From Saprospiraceae bacterium (GTDB lineage: Bacteria; Bacteroidota; Bacteroidia; Chitinophagales; Saprospiraceae): a stretch of DNA of 64,000 nucleotides. The stretch is taken from NCBI GenBank assembly GCA_019187225.1, contig JABAQQ010000018.1, forward strand, positions 124,001 to 188,000, read 5' to 3'. Shown here piece by piece: positions 1 to 8,855 of the stretch. Each line of letters begins with the position of its first letter. Position 1 is the first letter of the stretch. A model generated the notes under the pieces. That model was given only the letters and a program-made list of their open reading frames with translations, did no database searches and was not told where the DNA came from. Both the position numbers and the translations under genes were made by a program.

Positions 1-551
1 GTCGCAAAAGTATAGTTGACTCCCGCGAAGCCGTACAGCAATCCTCCCAGACCCAATCCGGTGATACTCGCCACTTCCCAGGTGCTGCTGTTCCACGTAA
101 TGGCGTTGGGTAATAATTTTTTGTCCACCAACTGCGGTAAAAAAGCGAAATTGGTGGGGCTGAAAAAACCTCTGGAAATCCCTGTACAAAAGATAACTGC
201 GTAAATTCCCGACAGCAAGGTTCCCCTGGACAGCGAATCCCGGAAAGAGGCCAGCGCCAACAGTGCCAGCGAACACATCAACAACACCAGAATGCAGCCG
301 GCCAGTATGTTGCGCCGGTTGTATTTATCGGCAATGTGCCCCGCCCAGAGGCTGATGCTGATGGCTGGAATCGCTTCCGCCAGCCCGATAAAACCCAACA
401 TCAAAGGATCGTTCGTCAGGTCGTAGACGAAATAACCAACAGAAACGGACATGATCTGGATGGCCAGGGTAGTCATCATCCGCATCGCCAGGAAGCGGCG
501 GTAATCGGGGGTCCGGAGAGCGGCATAGGCGTCGCGGGAGCTTGTCGTCAT
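1..551 (-). CDS. MFS transporter, N-terminal half (runs off left edge)
   Basis: The first 183 residues of a major facilitator superfamily exporter, read from an ATG at 551-549; the rest lies outside the window. Seen: a hydrophilic start, a first helix near residues 28-45, then a helix leading into GHIADKYNRR (about 71-80), which fits the MFS loop 2-3 signature. A later stretch, GFFSPTNFAFLPQLV followed by LPNAITWNSS, is typical of the MFS_3 subfamily that includes enterobactin exporter EntS-like proteins (family knowledge). Substrate cannot be told. It is divergent from the fabG-like gene with about 175 bp between them. High confidence in family, low in substrate. Confidence 0.85.
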   Translation of the reverse strand, partial: MTTSSRDAYAALRTPDYRRFLAMRMMTTLAIQIMSVSVGYFVYDLTNDPLMLGFIGLAEAIPAISISLWAGHIADKYNRRNILAGCILVLLMCSLALLALASFRDSLSRGTLLSGIYAVIFCTGISRGFFSPTNFAFLPQLVDKKLLPNAITWNSSTWEVASITGLGLGGLLYGFAGVNYTFA

Positions 552-726
552 TGAGTCGTATTAGTCATTGCGCCATCAGGTGCTTTTTGTCGTCAGCGCA
601 AAGGAACAAAGGGCAGGGTACTGGAAGTTCAATAGCTGCTGATTTTTCCGTATTATCAAAATTGAAGCAGTTTTTTCAACTTTGCCCCGCATCAACAAAT
701 CCCCGCATCAACAAATCCACAACAAA

Positions 727-1467
727 ATGAAATTACTCGAAGGAAAAGTCGCTCTAATCACGGGCGGGTCGCGCGGCATCGGCGAAGCGCTGGTGCGCAA
801 ATTTGCCGAACACGGCGCGTCGGTGGCATTCACTTATGTCTCTCCGTCTTCAAAAGGGCGAGCGGATAAATTAGCTGCTGAACTCGGTGAAAACGTAAAA
901 GCCTATCAAAGTGACGCGGGCAACTATGCACAAGCGGAAAACCTTGTCGGTCAGGTTGTTAAAGACCTCGGCAAGTTGGATATTCTCATCAACAACGCGG
1001 GCATTACCCGCGATACGCTGATGCTCCGCATGACCGAGCAGCAATGGGACGAAGTGATCCAAACCAACCTCAAATCGGTTTTCAACCTAACCAAACACGC
1101 CCTCAAACCCATGATCCGCACCGGCGGCAGCATCATCAACATGAGCTCGGTGGTGGGGGTATTCGGCCAGGCGGGGCAGGCGAACTACGCCGCATCCAAG
1201 GCCGGCATCATCGGTTTTTCAAAATCCATTGCGAAGGAATACGGCTCGCGCGGCATCCGCTGCAACGCCGTGGCGCCGGGCTTTATCGCCACCGAAATGA
1301 CCGACGCGCTCGACGAAAAAACGAAGGAAAATTACCTGAATTCTATCCCTATGAAGCGCCTCGGTACAGGCGACGACGTAGCGAATACCTGCGTTTTTCT
1401 GGCTTCCGAAATGGGCGGATATATCAGTGGGCAGGTGATCTCGGTGTGTGGGGCGCTGAATTGCTGA
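727..1467 (+). CDS. fabG: 3-oxoacyl-ACP reductase (FabG-type SDR)
   Basis: A 246-residue classical short-chain dehydrogenase, probably the NADPH-dependent 3-oxoacyl-ACP reductase of fatty acid elongation in the cytoplasm. Seen: cofactor loop TGGSRGIG at residues 12-19, NNAG at 89-92, and the catalytic set N114, S141, Y154 and K158 (YAASK). The tail GQVISVCGALNC replaces the more usual DGG ending, a variant common in Bacteroidota. The ATG at 727 is chosen over an upstream in-frame start because the alignment with FabG begins there. Upstream, CAACTTTG near 678 is one base off the TAnnTTTG promoter box. Other SDR substrates remain possible, since no other fab gene is next to it. Confidence 0.85.
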   Translation: MKLLEGKVALITGGSRGIGEALVRKFAEHGASVAFTYVSPSSKGRADKLAAELGENVKAYQSDAGNYAQAENLVGQVVKDLGKLDILINNAGITRDTLMLRMTEQQWDEVIQTNLKSVFNLTKHALKPMIRTGGSIINMSSVVGVFGQAGQANYAASKAGIIGFSKSIAKEYGSRGIRCNAVAPGFIATEMTDALDEKTKENYLNSIPMKRLGTGDDVANTCVFLASEMGGYISGQVISVCGALNC

Positions 1468-1515
1468 TAGCTGGTGATTGGGGAAATTGGTGTCTCCACC
1501 AATCACCAATTCCCT

Positions 1516-2292
1516 TCAAAACGGCAATGGGAAATCATCATCCCGGTAGTCATTGCCGGTCTCCCAATCAAAGTCGTCAAAATCCTCCGGTGAAGGTTCC
1601 GGTTCGTCGCCCTGTAGTTCCGCATTCACGTCGGGGCGGTAGAAATAGAGCCATGCCATTGCGTCTTCTTCAGCGACAAATTGTTGCCACACTATCCGGT
1701 CATCGTCAATATCCCAATCGAATTCGCTGGGCTCGTCCGCGCGGAGCCATTGATAAAACTCCTGAACGGGTGAGATCCTGGCATTTTCTTGTTCCTGCCG
1801 GTGGAATTCTTCCCAGGCCTCCACGTCGTGTCGGGCAATATCCTCCACTTCTTTGCAAAAACAATTGCCCGTATTGCCCATCGGGCATTTGCCTTCATCG
1901 CGATAGCAGCAAAAATCAATTTCAGCGCCGAAATCGTGGTGGTAACGCACCGTCTCGCGGTACATCCACTCCACCATCAGCGTATATCGCGGGCGGGCAG
2001 TAAGACGCGCCGGGCACTCCCAATTGATGCGCCATGCTTTCCAAAGGTTTTCCAATGCATTTAACAGATCGGCTACTTGTACTTTGGTCAACCTTTCCAC
2101 CGGTGGAAAGGCATCGGGAGGCAATCCAAACAAATCGCTGAGCCGCACATATCGCGCGTGCAATCCATCGCTGCGCGTATCATCATCTTCCTCATCGCGA
2201 AACGGAGAGCGAAATGCATACGAACTTGGTTCCGGCGCGTGTCGGGCGGCCGTTTCCAAATCGGCAAGCAGATGAGCGATATAGCGTTTCAT
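1516..2292 (-). CDS. Hypothetical acidic protein with a Cys cluster
   Basis: A 258-residue soluble protein I do not recognise. There is no signal peptide or membrane segment. The N-terminal half is helical with a Trp-rich stretch (NLWKAWRINWEC). Residues about 128-146 hold a cysteine cluster of the form CCYRDEGKCPMGNTGNCFC, spaced like a metal or Fe-S site. The last 80 residues are very acidic (DDFDDFDWETG, DYRDDDF). It stands alone: it is convergent with fabG and divergent from the DUF3089 lipoprotein gene. The cysteine spacing suggests metal binding; any activity is unknown. A structural or zinc-finger role is as likely as an enzymatic one. Confidence 0.7.
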   Translation of the reverse strand: MKRYIAHLLADLETAARHAPEPSSYAFRSPFRDEEDDDTRSDGLHARYVRLSDLFGLPPDAFPPVERLTKVQVADLLNALENLWKAWRINWECPARLTARPRYTLMVEWMYRETVRYHHDFGAEIDFCCYRDEGKCPMGNTGNCFCKEVEDIARHDVEAWEEFHRQEQENARISPVQEFYQWLRADEPSEFDWDIDDDRIVWQQFVAEEDAMAWLYFYRPDVNAELQGDEPEPSPEDFDDFDWETGNDYRDDDFPLPF

Positions 2293-2449
2293 GATGTGCG
2301 CATTGGATTTTTGGATGTTGTCTGATTCCGACGTTCAAAGTTGTTTCAAAAAAATGAAAAAAACGCAAGCCCAGCATATTTTTTTTAAAAAAAATTTGAA
2401 CCGGATCGGAGGTTTCGCCGTAGGTTTTGGCCTGATACAAAATTTTCAC

Positions 2450-3481
2450 ATGAACAAGGCCCTTACTCTCTGGCTGGCGCTGCTCGGCGCCGCGTGTATT
2501 TCCAGTTGTTCCGTCCGCCCGAAGAAATCTTTTGATCCTTCCCTGGCGCCAGCTGCTCCCGACTACTCCCGACTGGAAAACTGGGCCTCGCATCCGGATA
2601 TAACAGACCCGGCCGATCGAACTCCCTGCCCCAATCTGAAAGACGAACAGCCTGGCTCGGCAGTAGATGTATTTTTCTTGTACCCAACTACTTATACAGG
2701 CGCCAGTTGCGACCAGCGCCATTGGAATGCTGCGGTGGACGATGCAAAGACCAACAAAAAAACAGACGGGGGGACCATCCTTTTTCAGGCGTCCATTTTC
2801 AATGGCGCGGGCCGCGTGTTTGCGCCGCGCTACCGCCAGGCACATCTCTCTGTTTTTTTCAGGAATGACGACAAGGTTTCTGCGCAAAAAGCGCTCGACC
2901 TCGCTTATGCCGATACAAAAGCGGCTTTCGAATATTATTTGACTCATTGGAACCAGGGGCGACCCTTCATCATCGCATCGCACAGCCAGGGCGCGCGTCA
3001 TGCGCTTTTTTTATTGCGCGAACTGGTGGAGGGGAAGCCCTTGCAAGAGCAATTAGTGGCTGCTTATCTTGTGGGGTGGCCGGTGAAAGAGCATTATTTC
3101 AAACAGATCAAACCCTGCCGGACGCCCGATGAAACAGGTTGTTATTGCACCTGGCGTACCTGGAACCGCGATTTTGCCCTGAAAAAAGGATTCAAGCGCG
3201 ACAGCGTCGTTTGCACCAACCCGCTTACCTGGACGACGACCGAACACCAATATGCACCCAAAACCGCCAATGCAGGCGGCGTGGTACGCCCGTTTTGCGC
3301 CATTCGCCCGCACATCGTTGACGCTGAAGTACACGAGGGCATTCTGCTCGCATCCAGGCCAAAGTTTCCCGGCAGCTTCTTTTTCCGCCGGAAAAACTAC
3401 CATGTCGGCGATTTGAATCTGTTTTATATGAACGTGCGGGAAAATGCGCAATTCAGGGTTAATGCCTATTTGAGGCGATAA
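2450..3481 (+). CDS. DUF3089 alpha/beta-hydrolase-like lipoprotein
   Basis: A 343-residue envelope lipoprotein. The ATG at 2450 is chosen because it gives a clean type II signal peptide ending in a lipobox (CISSC); the open frame upstream has no coding character. The mature part fits the DUF3089 family: DVFFLYPTTY near the start, a nucleophile-elbow-like SHSQGARHALFLL in the middle (Ser within S-x-S-x-G), and a later HIVDAEVHEG stretch. DUF3089 proteins are predicted serine esterases with no known substrate. No operon partner is evident, and the next gene has its own start 120 bp downstream. Confidence 0.8.
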   Translation: MNKALTLWLALLGAACISSCSVRPKKSFDPSLAPAAPDYSRLENWASHPDITDPADRTPCPNLKDEQPGSAVDVFFLYPTTYTGASCDQRHWNAAVDDAKTNKKTDGGTILFQASIFNGAGRVFAPRYRQAHLSVFFRNDDKVSAQKALDLAYADTKAAFEYYLTHWNQGRPFIIASHSQGARHALFLLRELVEGKPLQEQLVAAYLVGWPVKEHYFKQIKPCRTPDETGCYCTWRTWNRDFALKKGFKRDSVVCTNPLTWTTTEHQYAPKTANAGGVVRPFCAIRPHIVDAEVHEGILLASRPKFPGSFFFRRKNYHVGDLNLFYMNVRENAQFRVNAYLRR

Positions 3482-3600
3482 AAGTGCTAATCCAGCCCAT
3501 TGGGTCGTCAAAATGAGGCTTTAATTCGGGCTTTGCTTGTTTTCCCGCCCGCTGTTGCCAATCTTTGGCCGGCAAAATCAAATACCAAACTTTCAATCTT

Positions 3601-4524
3601 ATGCTGATTTACATCATTCCAGTCCTGTTGCTTTTGCTCGTTCTGACAGTCGTTACCGTCCAACAGGGTACCGTCGCCATCACGACCATTTTCGGGAAAT
3701 ACAGCCGTACGCTCTACCCCGGTCTCAACTTCCGCATTCCGCTCATCGAAGCCATTTTCAAGCGCATTTCCGTGCAAAACCGCGCGGTGGAACTCACCTT
3801 CCAGGCGGTCACCATTGACCAGGCCAATGTGCATTTCACCGCTTTGCTGCTTTTTTCTGTGATGGACAATGCCGAAGAAACGGTAAAAAAAGTAGCTTTT
3901 CGTTTTGTCAGCGACCGCGACTTCATGGCGACGCTCACCCGCACGGTGGAAGGCAATATCCGCTCGTACGTCGCTACCAAAAAACAACAGGAAATTCTCG
4001 GCCTGCGCCGCGAGATCACCGAAGCCGTCAAAACCAACGTGGACCACATGCTCGAAGACTGGGGCTTCCACCTCATTGACCTCCAGATCAACGACATCAC
4101 GTTCGACGAGGAGGTGATGCGCTCCATGTCGAAGATCGTAGCGGCCAACAACCTGAAAGCCGCCGCCGAAAACGAAGGCCAGGCGCTGCTCATCACCAAG
4201 ACCAAAGCCGCCGAGGCCGAAGGCAACGCCATCAAAATCGCCGCCGAAGCCGAGCGCGAAGCTGCCAAAATGCGCGGCCAGGCTGTGGCCTTGTTCCGCG
4301 AAGAAGTGGCGCGCGGTATGAGTCATGCGGCCAAAGAAATGCAAACGGCCAATCTCGATACTTCGGTTATCCTCTTCTCCATGTGGACCGAAGCCATCAA
4401 GAACTTTACCGAACACGGCAAAGGCAACATCATTTTCCTCGACGGTTCGGTGGATGGCATGCAAAAAACGCTGAAGGAGCTGATGGCGCTGAACAGCACG
4501 GATTTTTCGGATAGGCGGAAGTAA
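3601..4524 (+). CDS. SPFH/band-7 (stomatin/prohibitin-like) membrane protein
   Basis: A 307-residue protein with one N-terminal membrane helix (LIYIIPVLLLLLVLTVVTV, about residues 2-20), then an SPFH domain (VQQGTVAITTIFGKYSRTLYPGLNF onward) and an Ala/Glu-rich coiled coil (TKAAEAEGNAIKIAAEAERE, about 200-225). Such proteins form large inner-membrane oligomers that organise membrane microdomains or control proteases (family knowledge). The ATG at 3601 is preferred to an in-frame TTG 36 bp upstream. No NfeD-like partner is adjacent, so a stand-alone role is likely. It is convergent with the radical SAM gene across a long inverted repeat. Confidence 0.85.
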   Translation: MLIYIIPVLLLLLVLTVVTVQQGTVAITTIFGKYSRTLYPGLNFRIPLIEAIFKRISVQNRAVELTFQAVTIDQANVHFTALLLFSVMDNAEETVKKVAFRFVSDRDFMATLTRTVEGNIRSYVATKKQQEILGLRREITEAVKTNVDHMLEDWGFHLIDLQINDITFDEEVMRSMSKIVAANNLKAAAENEGQALLITKTKAAEAEGNAIKIAAEAEREAAKMRGQAVALFREEVARGMSHAAKEMQTANLDTSVILFSMWTEAIKNFTEHGKGNIIFLDGSVDGMQKTLKELMALNSTDFSDRRK

Positions 4525-4562
4525 TGTCGTGCTAATAACGCTCAAAGAAGAAGCGCTGCACT

Positions 4563-4674
4563 TTCCCACCCGCGGTGTCATTCTGAGCGCAGCGAAGAAT
4601 CTGGCCATGAGTAACTGACGTTCAATATCTTAGCCAGATTCTTCGCTGCGCTCAGAATGACACGGTGGGTGGGG
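4563..4674. repeat. Long inverted repeat between convergent genes
   Basis: Two arms of about 42 nt (4563-4605 and 4633-4674) are reverse complements with only a few mismatches; the core cattctgagcgcagcgaaga occurs in both orientations. The loop is about 27 nt. It sits between the ends of the band-7 gene and the oppositely oriented radical SAM gene, so it may act as a bidirectional terminator. The core looks like a dispersed genomic repeat rather than a gene-specific structure. Confidence 0.8.
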
Positions 4675-4703
4675 AAACAAGATAATCTTTCCTTAGCCAA
4701 AAA

Positions 4704-5798
4704 CTAAAACAGCTTTAGTTGCGGTGACTTGAACTGATCGTGCAATTCAAGGTTGTAGGGCGGCATTTTTCTGTCTTTCAGAAACTTTTCTTTGGCCACG
4801 CGGAACTGATCGTGGATGATCCGGGCAATGTTGCCCTCTCCGCGCATCCGGTGGCCGAAGCGTTTTTCTTCCAATTTGCCGCCGTGCGTGTCGCGTATCC
4901 TGTTCAGCACGCGATCTGCGCGGTCGGGCATCGTTTTCCGGAGCCAGTCTTCAAAAATAACGCCGACATCGCCGTTGAGACGCACCATCGTGTGACCGAC
5001 GCCCAAAGCACCGCAGTCTGCGACGGTTTTTACCAGTGAAAAGATCTCGTGATCGTTCAGGCCCGGAATGATGGGCGCCATCATCACAAAAACCGGAATC
5101 CCTGCATTTGAAAGCGTCTCTACCGTGCGCAGGCGTTGTTTTACCGTAGCGGTGCGGGGTTCCAGAAATTGACGCAATTCCTCGTTCAGCGTGGTAATAC
5201 TCACAGCAACACCGACAAGACGTTCGGAGGCGAGTTTTTGGATGATATCGAGGTCGCGCAGCACGAGGCTGTTTTTGGTGATAATACCTACCGGGTGCCG
5301 GTATTTCCAGAAAACTTCGAGACAGGCGCGGGTGATCCTGAACCGGCGTTCAGCGGGCTGGTACACGTCGGTATTGCCGGCAAACATAATGGGAGACGCT
5401 TTCCAGGATTTCTTTTTTAATTCGTTTTCAAGCAGTTCTGCGGCATTGCGCTTCACCAGGATTTTCCGCTCGAAGTCCAGTCCGGCGCTATATCCCCAGT
5501 AGGGATGCGTATTGCGGGCATAACAATAGATGCAACCGTGCTCGCAGCCCTGATAAGGATTCATGCTCCATTCGAGCGGGATATCGGGGCTTTCCACCCG
5601 GTTGAGGATGGTTTTAGGGTGGGTTTCGAGGTATTCGGTTTTAAGGTTGCCGTCGTCCCATTCATCGGCGACGAGCGCCCAATCGAGCGGTTCGGCATCG
5701 CGCACCAGCTTTTCATAGGGCGACGGCGGATTGATTTGCGCGCCGCGACCCCGGATGGATTTCGGATTGCGGATATTGGATTGCAGATTGTCTGGCAC
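4704..5798 (-). CDS. PA0069-family radical SAM protein
   Basis: A radical SAM protein of the PA0069 / SplB-like group. Seen: GRGAQINPPSPYEKL near the N-terminus, a family hallmark, and the cluster-binding motif CEHGCIYCYARNTH (Cys-x3-Cys-x2-Cys binding a 4Fe-4S cluster). These resemble spore photoproduct lyase, but the substrate of the family is unknown. There is no ATG before residue 70 of the frame. I place the start at a GTG (5798) because a minus-strand TAATTTTG promoter box lies just upstream (5823-5816); a TTG at 5858 is the alternative. Codons just after the start overlap a GGATTTCGGATTGCGGATAT-type repeat, so the N-terminus may be repeat-derived. Confidence 0.85.
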   Translation of the reverse strand: MPDNLQSNIRNPKSIRGRGAQINPPSPYEKLVRDAEPLDWALVADEWDDGNLKTEYLETHPKTILNRVESPDIPLEWSMNPYQGCEHGCIYCYARNTHPYWGYSAGLDFERKILVKRNAAELLENELKKKSWKASPIMFAGNTDVYQPAERRFRITRACLEVFWKYRHPVGIITKNSLVLRDLDIIQKLASERLVGVAVSITTLNEELRQFLEPRTATVKQRLRTVETLSNAGIPVFVMMAPIIPGLNDHEIFSLVKTVADCGALGVGHTMVRLNGDVGVIFEDWLRKTMPDRADRVLNRIRDTHGGKLEEKRFGHRMRGEGNIARIIHDQFRVAKEKFLKDRKMPPYNLELHDQFKSPQLKLF

Positions 5799-5901
5799 GG
5801 TGGATAAATTTTGGACAAAATTAAAACAAATTGAGTTTTTAGGTGTGTTTTGAAACAAAAAGATTTGTTTTTGTTTTCCAAAATGCGCCGTACAGTTGTG
5901 G

Positions 5902-7182
5902 ATGGAAAAATTGCCAAACTGGATGAACCGGGGTTATTGCGTCCTCTTCGCCCTGCTCCCCTGGTCGCTCGAATGTTCGTTTGGCGCGTGGAAAATAAAC
6001 CTGCCCAGCGAGCCGATCATCGCTGCACTGGGCATCGGCCTGTTTGGGTTGGTATGGAAAAACCCCGGCATGTTCCGGGAGTTATTTTCCCATAGTCCTG
6101 TTTTGAAAATAAGTTTCGTCTGGATTGGCTGGCTTGGTGTAAGTGCCTGTTTTTCAACGTTGCCGACGGTGTCGTGGAAATATTGGGTCGTGGAAGCCGG
6201 CCATTGGTGGGTGTTCGCGGTCGGGATGTCGTTATTTCCGGGTCTGTGGCTGCGCGCCTTCCGGCTGTTCGCCTTTTCGATGGCGGGGGTAGTAGTTTAT
6301 ACGTTGATCCACCACGCTTTTTATCATTTTCGCGCCGACCAGGCCTTGCTGGCGCCGATGCCTTTTTTTCCTGAGAACACGTTGTATGCAGCGGTATTGA
6401 GCATGGTATTAATGGTTTTTTTGGGTTCCCTGTGTGCGGCCCCTCCCCCAAATGAAAAGGAGAACGCAGCGCATCCGGCGCCGCAACTTCCCTTTCATTT
6501 GACGACGAAATGGTGGCTGCTGCCGGGTCTGTTCGCCGCCGGATTATTTTTCTCCTTTTGCCGTGCCGCCTGGCTTTCGGTATTGATGGCAGGTGCTGTC
6601 GGGATGTTCCTGATTTTCAGAAAAAAATGGCTGTGGTTCGCACTGGTTGGCGGATCGATGCTTGTGGCAGGTTTTTTATTCAGAGGACAGATACTTGGCA
6701 AAATGGCTGCAGATGTGTCTTTCCTCGAACGCCTGAACAGGTACGCGTGCGCCTTGCGTATGGCAAATGACCGGCCGTGGGCGGGTTTCGGCCCCGGTAC
6801 TTTCCAGTTCCAATACATTCCTTTTCAAAAACCGGAAGAGATGACGCGTATCAGCGCGACTGCGCCGGTAACGGAACGCTCGCCTCGTACTTACGGCCGC
6901 GGCGGCGGGGCGCATTCGGAATATTTTCAGGCGCTGGCAGAGGCAGGCTGGCCGGGTCTGTTGTTGTGGCTGACCTTGGTTGCGGCAGTTTTATGGGCGG
7001 GATTCAGGAATGTTTTTTCTGAAAAAAACGAAGAAAATCAATGGTTTGCGCTGGCGCTTACGTTGAGTCTGCTCACTTTTTTTCTGCACGGATTGGTGAA
7101 TAATATGTTGCACGATGGAAGGGTGGGGGCGTTGGTGTGGGGGATGGTGGCAGTGAGCAGTGGCAGTAGCAGTAAGCAGTAG
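5902..7182 (+). CDS. O-antigen ligase family membrane protein
   Basis: A 426-residue polytopic membrane protein with about ten hydrophobic helices. The C-terminal part has the Wzy_C/O-antigen ligase pattern: SFCRAAWLSVLMAG, and later NDRPWAGFGPGTFQFQY ahead of a large loop that ends in GGGAHSEYFQALAEAGWPG (family consensus has RAHNxYL here). Members transfer or polymerise undecaprenyl-linked glycans at the periplasmic face. The ATG at 5902 is preferred to a TTG six bases upstream. No glycosyltransferase cluster surrounds it. The last codons (GSSSKQ, stop) are made of a cagtag-type simple repeat, so slippage there could change the C-terminus. Confidence 0.8.
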   Translation: MEKLPNWMNRGYCVLFALLPWSLECSFGAWKINLPSEPIIAALGIGLFGLVWKNPGMFRELFSHSPVLKISFVWIGWLGVSACFSTLPTVSWKYWVVEAGHWWVFAVGMSLFPGLWLRAFRLFAFSMAGVVVYTLIHHAFYHFRADQALLAPMPFFPENTLYAAVLSMVLMVFLGSLCAAPPPNEKENAAHPAPQLPFHLTTKWWLLPGLFAAGLFFSFCRAAWLSVLMAGAVGMFLIFRKKWLWFALVGGSMLVAGFLFRGQILGKMAADVSFLERLNRYACALRMANDRPWAGFGPGTFQFQYIPFQKPEEMTRISATAPVTERSPRTYGRGGGAHSEYFQALAEAGWPGLLLWLTLVAAVLWAGFRNVFSEKNEENQWFALALTLSLLTFFLHGLVNNMLHDGRVGALVWGMVAVSSGSSSKQ

Positions 7183-7197
7183 CAGTAGCAGTAGCGG
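7149..7197. repeat. Simple (cagtag)-type repeat at the O-antigen ligase stop codon
   Basis: Imperfect tandem units of cagtag/cagtgg span the last codons of the ligase-like gene and continue past its TAG stop. The stop codon is itself part of a repeat unit. Gain or loss of units not divisible by three would change the C-terminal residues. Confidence 0.7.
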
Positions 7198-7238
7198 CAA
7201 TATATTATAGCCATACAGCCCATAAGAAAATGAAAAAA

Positions 7239-7274
7239 TCCGCCCACAACTGGCATGTGCTCTGGGTGGGCGGG
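7239..7274. terminator. Hairpin in 7183-7464 gap
   Basis: The stem ccgcccac / gtgggcgg encloses a loop of about 18 nt, downstream of the O-antigen ligase-like gene and facing the end of the lipoprotein gene at 7465. A second GC-rich hairpin (cgccgg ... ccggcg) lies near 7373-7402. Neither has a strong U-tract, so termination is only inferred. Apart from these, I see no gene in the 282-bp gap. Confidence 0.4.
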
Positions 7275-7464
7275 CGACTGCGTTGTTCAAGTTTATATGT
7301 TTTGCTTGTGTCATTATTGGTGGTCCCCCACATGACACATTAAAGGCTACAAAGCATATATTATCTTAAAAAACCGCCGGCGCTTGTCGCCAAGCCCGGC
7401 GATGCGAAATTGGTTTTTAAATTCTTGTTTCCTTTCTTCAAGGCAGCGATTGCTTCAGCAAAAA

Positions 7465-8772
7465 TCAAAGATTGCCTATGGCTTTTTTCAAAGCACTGCA
7501 TCCGGGGTCGCTGAGATTGTTGTCGCAATTGAGGTGAGTGAAAATGGTTTGCAACTGTGATTTTAAGTTTGCGGGTGTGTAATTCAAACGCCCATGAAAA
7601 AAATCCTTCAATTCTGTGGAAGCCTGACCGGAAGAATCTATGACCCTAAAAAGGTCTGTGACTTCTTCACACGCCATGTTGCCGACCATCACCAGCATGT
7701 GCAGGATATCCGTTTTGGGGTTTTGGTCGCAGCTGTTCAAGTTGTTGGAAGGCCATTGCGCTAAATATTGCCAACATGGGATGCTTTTCTCGTTCCCTTT
7801 CAACCATGGTTTGACGTCTTCAATACAATGGTCAGACTGGTCGCACAAATGGTTTACCAAGAGATTTGAAAGCCACTCAAAGGGGCCGCAGGTTCCGGGA
7901 GAGACCATGTCGGGAGAACCTGCGGCTATCCCCGACGTTATCAATTTCCCATTGCTGTCGTACGTGCATTGCTGCCCGGCTTTTCCGCTGCTGACAGGCG
8001 TCCAGCGCACTTCGTAAGTCGCGCCATAGTGAAACCGCAGCGAAGCGTCGCCGCAAATCTTCCATTCCCCTTCGGGGCAGTCGGTTTTCCCCATTTTTTT
8101 GACCTCTTCATAAGTGCAGGGGCAGGCCGGCAGCCTCGAATACCATTCGGAAGTGGAGCCCACGATTTCGGAAAACCCATCTTGGTCATAGGCCACACGG
8201 CCCTCGCCCACGCCTATCCAGATGCCGGAGGGATCGCCATAATCGTCGAGCATAAAATTAGCAAGGTGCAAATCTTCGATGCCCTTTTCAATAAATGTGC
8301 CCGATATGACGTGGATCATCTTCGCCTTTGTCCCATTGGTGTTCATCGAGTTGATTTCGACGAAAACGGAAAATTTGCATTTGTCGCCCACGATATAGCA
8401 CCCAAGCCCAGTGCCGCTCTCCGGGCCGTTGAGGTAGTCTACTTTGATGGTCAGGTCATCGTTGTTTTGATCATAAAATGTGACCTCGTAGTCAGCAAAA
8501 GATTTGCCCGGAAAATCCCCCGGAACGTTGCTGCTCAACAAAATGAAGGGCGCAGCCAAGTAAGTGTTCTCAATGCTGGGTGGGTTATCTCCACCATGAA
8601 TCGGCATGCCAAGCGACTGCATCTGGTCTATGATAGACTGCGGCACCAAATCGTTGATGTCCTTGGTCAGGCCGTTCTCCTGAACCTTGGATTCGGGTTG
8701 TTTTTTTTCGCACCCGACAAGCATAACGCCGACAAGCAGCAAGAAAGTGAAGAAAGTTTTCGCTTTTATCAT
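7465..8772 (-). CDS. Hypothetical lipoprotein
   Basis: A 435-residue lipoprotein: the signal peptide ends in the lipobox LVGC (Cys21). No domain is recognised. The middle part is beta-rich and the C-terminal third has several Cys (CDQSDHCIEDV, CPCTYEEV, CDNNLSDPGC), which suggests disulfides in the periplasm or on the cell surface. It is followed on the same strand by the T9SS propeller and small-lipoprotein genes, but spacing of 83 bp or more means co-transcription is uncertain. Function unknown. Confidence 0.75.
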   Translation of the reverse strand: MIKAKTFFTFLLLVGVMLVGCEKKQPESKVQENGLTKDINDLVPQSIIDQMQSLGMPIHGGDNPPSIENTYLAAPFILLSSNVPGDFPGKSFADYEVTFYDQNNDDLTIKVDYLNGPESGTGLGCYIVGDKCKFSVFVEINSMNTNGTKAKMIHVISGTFIEKGIEDLHLANFMLDDYGDPSGIWIGVGEGRVAYDQDGFSEIVGSTSEWYSRLPACPCTYEEVKKMGKTDCPEGEWKICGDASLRFHYGATYEVRWTPVSSGKAGQQCTYDSNGKLITSGIAAGSPDMVSPGTCGPFEWLSNLLVNHLCDQSDHCIEDVKPWLKGNEKSIPCWQYLAQWPSNNLNSCDQNPKTDILHMLVMVGNMACEEVTDLFRVIDSSGQASTELKDFFHGRLNYTPANLKSQLQTIFTHLNCDNNLSDPGCSALKKAIGNL

Positions 8773-8855
8773 GGTTCGATGTTTTATGATGAATTAATCT
8801 AGGATATCCTTGAAAATTCAGAAAATGAGCGACTTCTTGAGGTCAAGGCATTTTT

